A stretch of 64,000 nucleotides of DNA from Variovorax paradoxus B4 (GTDB lineage: Bacteria; Pseudomonadota; Gammaproteobacteria; Burkholderiales; Burkholderiaceae_C). Positions within the stretch are counted from its first letter, which is position 1. Each line of letters starts with the position of its first letter. Shown piece after piece: positions 60,928-64,000 of this stretch. The notes beneath the pieces were generated by a model. It was not told where the DNA came from. It did no database searches and saw nothing but the letters and a program-made list of their open reading frames with translations. A program made the translations under genes and the position numbers. The stretch covers positions 496,001-560,000 of the forward strand of contig NC_022234.1 in the NCBI RefSeq assembly GCF_000463015.1, read 5' to 3'.

Positions 60928-61188
60928 GTGCTTGCGCATGACGCCAAAGGCGGAGAACACAAGCCGGACAACGGCGTCCCTTCCGGGGCGCTTGATGATG
61001 TGCGCCTGGGTCGCCTGGCTCGTGAATGGCGCGATCGCGCGCAGCTGGGAGATCAGATCGCCCACGGCGTTGCCGATGCTTTCGAGGCGGAAATACAGCG
61101 TCGCGAACGGCGAATGGAAGGCGCTTCCGAGGTGAAGCGGGTCCGAAAGGAAAGCGCAGCTTCACGGCGCTGGTGGAAATTCTGGTAG
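60928..61188 (+). CDS. Possible small basic protein (GTG start)
   Basis: From GTG 60928 the frame reads DDVRLGRLAREWRDRAQLGD, then QIAHGVADAFEAEIQRRERR and a Trp-rich end RRWWKFW. The helical, charged pattern looks protein-like, but there is no good ribosome site and the opposite strand also has long open frames here. It may be a gene remnant. The remaining sequence up to 61319 shows nothing further. Confidence 0.3.
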   Translation: MLAHDAKGGEHKPDNGVPSGALDDVRLGRLAREWRDRAQLGDQIAHGVADAFEAEIQRRERRMEGASEVKRVRKESAASRRWWKFW

Positions 61189-61319
61189 GCCGCAAGATCG
61201 TGCGCTGGATCTCTCATGGATTGCGCTGCCTGCTGCAACGTTTGGGCGCCGCCCCCGAGCATCGGGTTTGTAGCCCGGCATCAAGAAATGATTCGTCCAT
61301 CAAAACTACGGAGACCGTG

Positions 61320-61541
61320 ATGTTCGCGATAGGAAAATGGGAACTCGAGAGCCGTGGGGTCAAGCTTCCCAACGGCCATTTTGCGCCGGCGGCATCTGCG
61401 ACTTATCGTTCGGAGCCGCGCCCGGATGAGCATCGCATGCAATGGTTGGAGCCGACATTTGCGACCGAGGTCGAGGCCGCCGAATGGGGCATGAAAGAGA
61501 TCAGGGCTTGGCTCGAGGCCCGCTTGGATTCGGGCGAATAG
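61320..61541 (+). CDS. Small hypothetical protein
   Basis: ATG 61320 follows CGGAGACC. The 73-residue product reads MFAIGKWELESRGVKLPNGH, then YRSEPRPDEHRMQWLEPTFA and EAAEWGMKEIRAWLEARLDS. It has the look of a small alpha/beta protein with an exposed C-terminal helix. No family recognised. The following 61542-61710 shows no gene. Confidence 0.6.
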   Translation: MFAIGKWELESRGVKLPNGHFAPAASATYRSEPRPDEHRMQWLEPTFATEVEAAEWGMKEIRAWLEARLDSGE

Positions 61542-61710
61542 GTGCTCGCTGGCATTTCGGACGATGGCTGCTTGGCTGTCGATCTTCGCCCCGGAGATCG
61601 CCGAGCCTGTCTCGACATGAGAGGCGCAGAACGGGTAAGTGATTGAAGGCTGAAGGCTGAAGGCGAGGGCGCTGCATCGCAGGGCGCCGGCGTGGATCAT
61701 TTGCACGCCG

Positions 61711-61735
61711 AAAATATACGCATTGAGTATATTTT
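61711..61735. promoter_or_regulatory. AT-rich palindrome upstream of the HTH/ATCase fusion gene
   Basis: AAAATATAC-N7-GTATATTTT has perfect 9-bp arms. A third half-site GTATATTT occurs at 61759-61766, just before the chosen start. It is a likely operator. Because the downstream protein carries its own helix-turn-helix, autoregulation is a reasonable guess. Confidence 0.65.
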
Positions 61736-61771
61736 CTTTTGAGATCTCTGCGCATGGCGTATATTTCACGC

Positions 61772-63061
61772 ATGAGCCAGCAACAAGACCTCCTGCGCGA
61801 CGCGATGCGCCGCCTCAATCTCACGCGCGATGCTTTTTCCGAACGGCTGGGCGTGCGCCGCCGCGCGCTGGACACCTGGCTGCTGCCGTCCGACTCGAGC
61901 GAGTCGCGGGCAATGCCGGAGATGGTCGGCAAGTTCGTGGCCGAGATTCTTCAGCGCGAGGCGCTCGACGCCGGCTCGGTGGGCACAGGGCAGCGCCCGC
62001 TCGCGCAGCGCATCGCGGCCGAAGGCAAGCCGCAGCTGCTGTCGGTTGCGCAGTTCGACCGCGGCAGCCTCGAGGACCTGTTCCACGTCGCCGACGTGAT
62101 GCAGCCGATTGCGCGCCGGCAGAAGGTCACGCGCATCCTCGAAGGCGCCGTGCTCGGCAGCCTGTTCTTCGAAGCCAGCACGCGCACGCGCGTGAGCTTC
62201 GGCGCCGCCTTCTGCCGGCTCGGCGGCACGGTGTGCGACACCACGGGCTTCACCTTCTCGTCGATGGCCAAGGGGGAGTCGATCTACGACACCAGCCGCG
62301 TGATGAGCGGCTATGTCGACGCACTGGTGGTGCGCCATCCCGAGCAGGGCTCGGTGGCCGAGTTCGCACGTGCCACCAACATTCCGGTCATCAATGCCGG
62401 CGACGGTCCCGGCGAACACCCGAGCCAGGCCATCCTCGACCTGTACACCATCCAGCGCGAGTTCTCGCGCATGGGCAAGCTGGTCGACGGCACGCACGTG
62501 GCGATGGTCGGCGACCTCAAGTACGGCCGCACCGTGCATTCGCTGATCCGGCTGCTGTCGCTCTACCGCGGGCTGAAGTTCACGCTGGTTGCGCCACCGT
62601 CGCTGGAGATGCCGGCCTACCTGGTCGAGCTGGTCGCGCGCAACGGCCATGTCATCGAGCAGACCTCATCGCTGGCGCAGGGGCTGCGCGGGGCCGACGT
62701 GGTCTATGCGACACGCGTGCAGAAGGAACGGTTCGCGAATGGAGAAACGCTGGAGGGCTACACGCCCGAGTTCCAGGTGTGCAAGGCCCTGGTGGATGCG
62801 GCCTGCAAGCCCGACACGATCCTCATGCACCCCTTGCCGCGCGACGGGCGCCCGGGCGCGAACGACCTGAGCGTGGACCTCAACCACGATCCGCGGCTGG
62901 CGATCTTCAGGCAGACCGACAACGGCATCCCGGTGCGCATGGCGCTCTTTGCAGTGCTGATGGGCGTGGACCAGCAGGTGGCGCGCTCGATGCGCGATGC
63001 AGGCTGGCGTTCGCCCGCGCACATCGGGCCGGACGATGCGGACTTCGACGGGCTCGACTGA
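61772..63061 (+). CDS. Aspartate carbamoyltransferase with N-terminal helix-turn-helix
   Basis: From ATG 61772 (MSQQQDLLRDAMRRLNLTRD) the first ~60 residues form an XRE-like helix-turn-helix (LNLTRDAFSERLGVRRRALD, TWLLPSDSSESRAMPEM). The rest is a full ATCase/OTCase-type chain with the carbamoyl-phosphate motif FFEASTRTRVSF, DGPGEHPSQAILDLYTI, VGDLKYGRTVHSLIRLLSLY, MHPLPR and ARSM. It should condense carbamoyl phosphate with aspartate or a related amine. ATG 61754 is an alternative start. The regulatory-domain fusion and palindromic promoter suggest a DNA-binding enzyme. Confidence 0.88.
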   Translation: MSQQQDLLRDAMRRLNLTRDAFSERLGVRRRALDTWLLPSDSSESRAMPEMVGKFVAEILQREALDAGSVGTGQRPLAQRIAAEGKPQLLSVAQFDRGSLEDLFHVADVMQPIARRQKVTRILEGAVLGSLFFEASTRTRVSFGAAFCRLGGTVCDTTGFTFSSMAKGESIYDTSRVMSGYVDALVVRHPEQGSVAEFARATNIPVINAGDGPGEHPSQAILDLYTIQREFSRMGKLVDGTHVAMVGDLKYGRTVHSLIRLLSLYRGLKFTLVAPPSLEMPAYLVELVARNGHVIEQTSSLAQGLRGADVVYATRVQKERFANGETLEGYTPEFQVCKALVDAACKPDTILMHPLPRDGRPGANDLSVDLNHDPRLAIFRQTDNGIPVRMALFAVLMGVDQQVARSMRDAGWRSPAHIGPDDADFDGLD

Positions 63062-63159
63062 AACTACAAAGCACCTTTTCATGCGCCGGTGCATGACGGG
63101 AGGGGTGCGCTCCTAGACTGGGTGTTCTGGCGTCCGGGCGGGCGCCTCGAGGACATCGA

Positions 63160-64000
63160 ATGAAGAACCACCTTTCCATGCAACCCCTGGCCGGCGTGCG
63201 CGTGCTCGACCTGTCGCGCGTGATGGCGGGCCCGCTGTGCGGCATGGCACTGGCCGATCTGGGCGCCGACGTGATCAAGGTCGAGCATCCCGAGCGCGGC
63301 GACGACACGCGCGACTGGGGCGTGCGCATCGGCCGCCACAACACCTCCTACTTCAACAGCTGCAACCGCAACAAGCGCTCCATCTGCGTGGACCTGCAGG
63401 ACGAGGATGGCCGGGCGCTCGTGCGCAAGCTCGCGGCGCAGTGCGACGTGGTGATCCAGAACTTCAAGTACGGCGGTGCGCAGAAGATGGGCCTGGGCTA
63501 CGAGGACCTGCGCAGGATCAACCCGAAGATCATCTACTGCTCGATCTCGGGCTACTCGGTGCTGAGCCAGGAGAAGGCGCGGCCGGGCTACGACCTGGTG
63601 ATCCAGGGCGAGACCGGCCTCATGGCCATGAACGGCGAGGAGGGCCAGGGTCCGCTGAAGTTCGGCATCGCCGCGGTCGACATGTTCACCGGCATGTACT
63701 CGGCCCAGGCCATCCTGGCCGTGCTGTACGAGCGCACGCGCACCGGCGAGGGCCGCCACATCCAGATGTCGCTCTACGACAGCGGGATGATGATCACGTC
63801 CTACTACGGGCTGACCGCCTGGCTGAACAAGGGCGATCCCGCGAAGTTCGGCAACTCGCATCCGTCCATCGTGCCCTACGGCGTGTTCGAGGCCGCGGAC
63901 GGCCCGCTGGTGATTGCCGTCGGCAACAACGGCCAGTTCAGGAAGTTCTGCGACGAGGTGATCCTCTGCCCGGAGCTGCCCGTCGATCCGAAGTTCGCCA
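63160..64000 (+). CDS. Class III (CaiB/BaiF) CoA-transferase, N-terminal part
   Basis: The gene starts at ATG 63160 after GAGGACAT and runs off the window, so 280 residues are visible. Motifs: MQPLAGVRVLDLSRVMAGPL, ADLGADVIKVEHPERGDDTR, FNSCNRNKRSICVDLQDEDG, CDVVIQNFKYGGAQKMGLGY, IYCSISGYSV and GYDLVIQGETGLMAMNGEEG, where the catalytic Asp of the family is the D of GYD. It should transfer CoA between carboxylic acids. Downstream genes that might name the substrate are outside the window. Confidence 0.92.
   Translation, partial: MKNHLSMQPLAGVRVLDLSRVMAGPLCGMALADLGADVIKVEHPERGDDTRDWGVRIGRHNTSYFNSCNRNKRSICVDLQDEDGRALVRKLAAQCDVVIQNFKYGGAQKMGLGYEDLRRINPKIIYCSISGYSVLSQEKARPGYDLVIQGETGLMAMNGEEGQGPLKFGIAAVDMFTGMYSAQAILAVLYERTRTGEGRHIQMSLYDSGMMITSYYGLTAWLNKGDPAKFGNSHPSIVPYGVFEAADGPLVIAVGNNGQFRKFCDEVILCPELPVDPKFA

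Noticed and set aside
60629..61195. A 188-residue minus-strand gene antisense to the RHH gene
   Set aside because: Its sequence is Arg/Pro-rich and low in protein-like order, and it covers the RHH gene, its operator side and the 60928 frame.

Overview
This window looks like chromosomal DNA of a GC-rich member of the Burkholderiales, most likely Comamonadaceae and close to Variovorax. The evidence is high GC, Bug-type tripartite tricarboxylate receptors, taurine/nitrate-type ABC importers, and protein families typical of that group. It is an accessory-rich stretch. I see no rRNA, tRNA, CRISPR array or intact insertion sequence. The identification rests on protein resemblance read by eye, not on a database search.

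Left part (1-14.3 kb). The window opens with the end of a PRPP-synthetase-like gene, an Ala-rich coiled-coil secreted protein, a small c-type cytochrome and a lipoprotein gene with an early stop. An ArsR-type regulator (9.7 kb) then faces a five-gene operon on the minus strand: periplasmic adaptor, RND pump, DUF2892 membrane protein, TolC-like channel and a sulfide:quinone oxidoreductase with all three catalytic cysteines. This pairs sulfide oxidation with tripartite efflux. Between 10.2 and 14.3 kb lie a LysR remnant fused to a copy of the lipoprotein 3' end, an orphan HATPase protein, a Cys-rich small ORF, a Crp/Fnr-type regulator and several unknown genes.

Surface region (14.4-25.5 kb). 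A giant trimeric autotransporter adhesin has about eight near-identical tandem modules. Its C-terminal YadA anchor is cut off by a one-base frameshift. It is followed by an OmpA-family lipoprotein resembling TpgA, the periplasmic partner of such adhesins. An AT-rich stretch with a 15-bp tandem repeat, a DUF4019 protein and a TPR/O-GlcNAc-transferase gene lie upstream.

Metabolic middle (25.5-41 kb). Here are a GFA-family protein, an elongation-factor-G paralogue lacking the usual catalytic His, a molybdopterin oxidoreductase/Bug receptor/aspartoacylase-like operon, and an autotransporter remnant behind a cobalamin-riboswitch-like motif. A GntR-controlled unit follows with an enolase-superfamily enzyme, an ABC importer and a GMC oxidoreductase, then a TRAP-type solute receptor.

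Right part (41-60.9 kb), the most unusual region. Two complete but different minus-strand gene sets encode membrane complexes related to hydrogenase-4 and complex I. Each has B, C, E and F membrane subunits, a large subunit and a small Fe-S subunit. Both large subunits lack the CxxC pairs that bind the NiFe centre, so these resemble energy-converting hydrogenase-related (Ehr) complexes rather than hydrogenases. Three divergent intergenic regions carry almost the same 19-bp operator (43148, 52384, 60606). One precedes a small gene set with a spermidine-synthase-like methyltransferase, one precedes a second such methyltransferase plus complex 1, and one lies between complex 2 and a ribbon-helix-helix regulator. 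A perfect FNR-type box precedes another gene in the cluster. I infer one regulon.

The window ends with a helix-turn-helix/aspartate carbamoyltransferase fusion behind a palindromic AT-rich site, and the start of a class III CoA-transferase gene.
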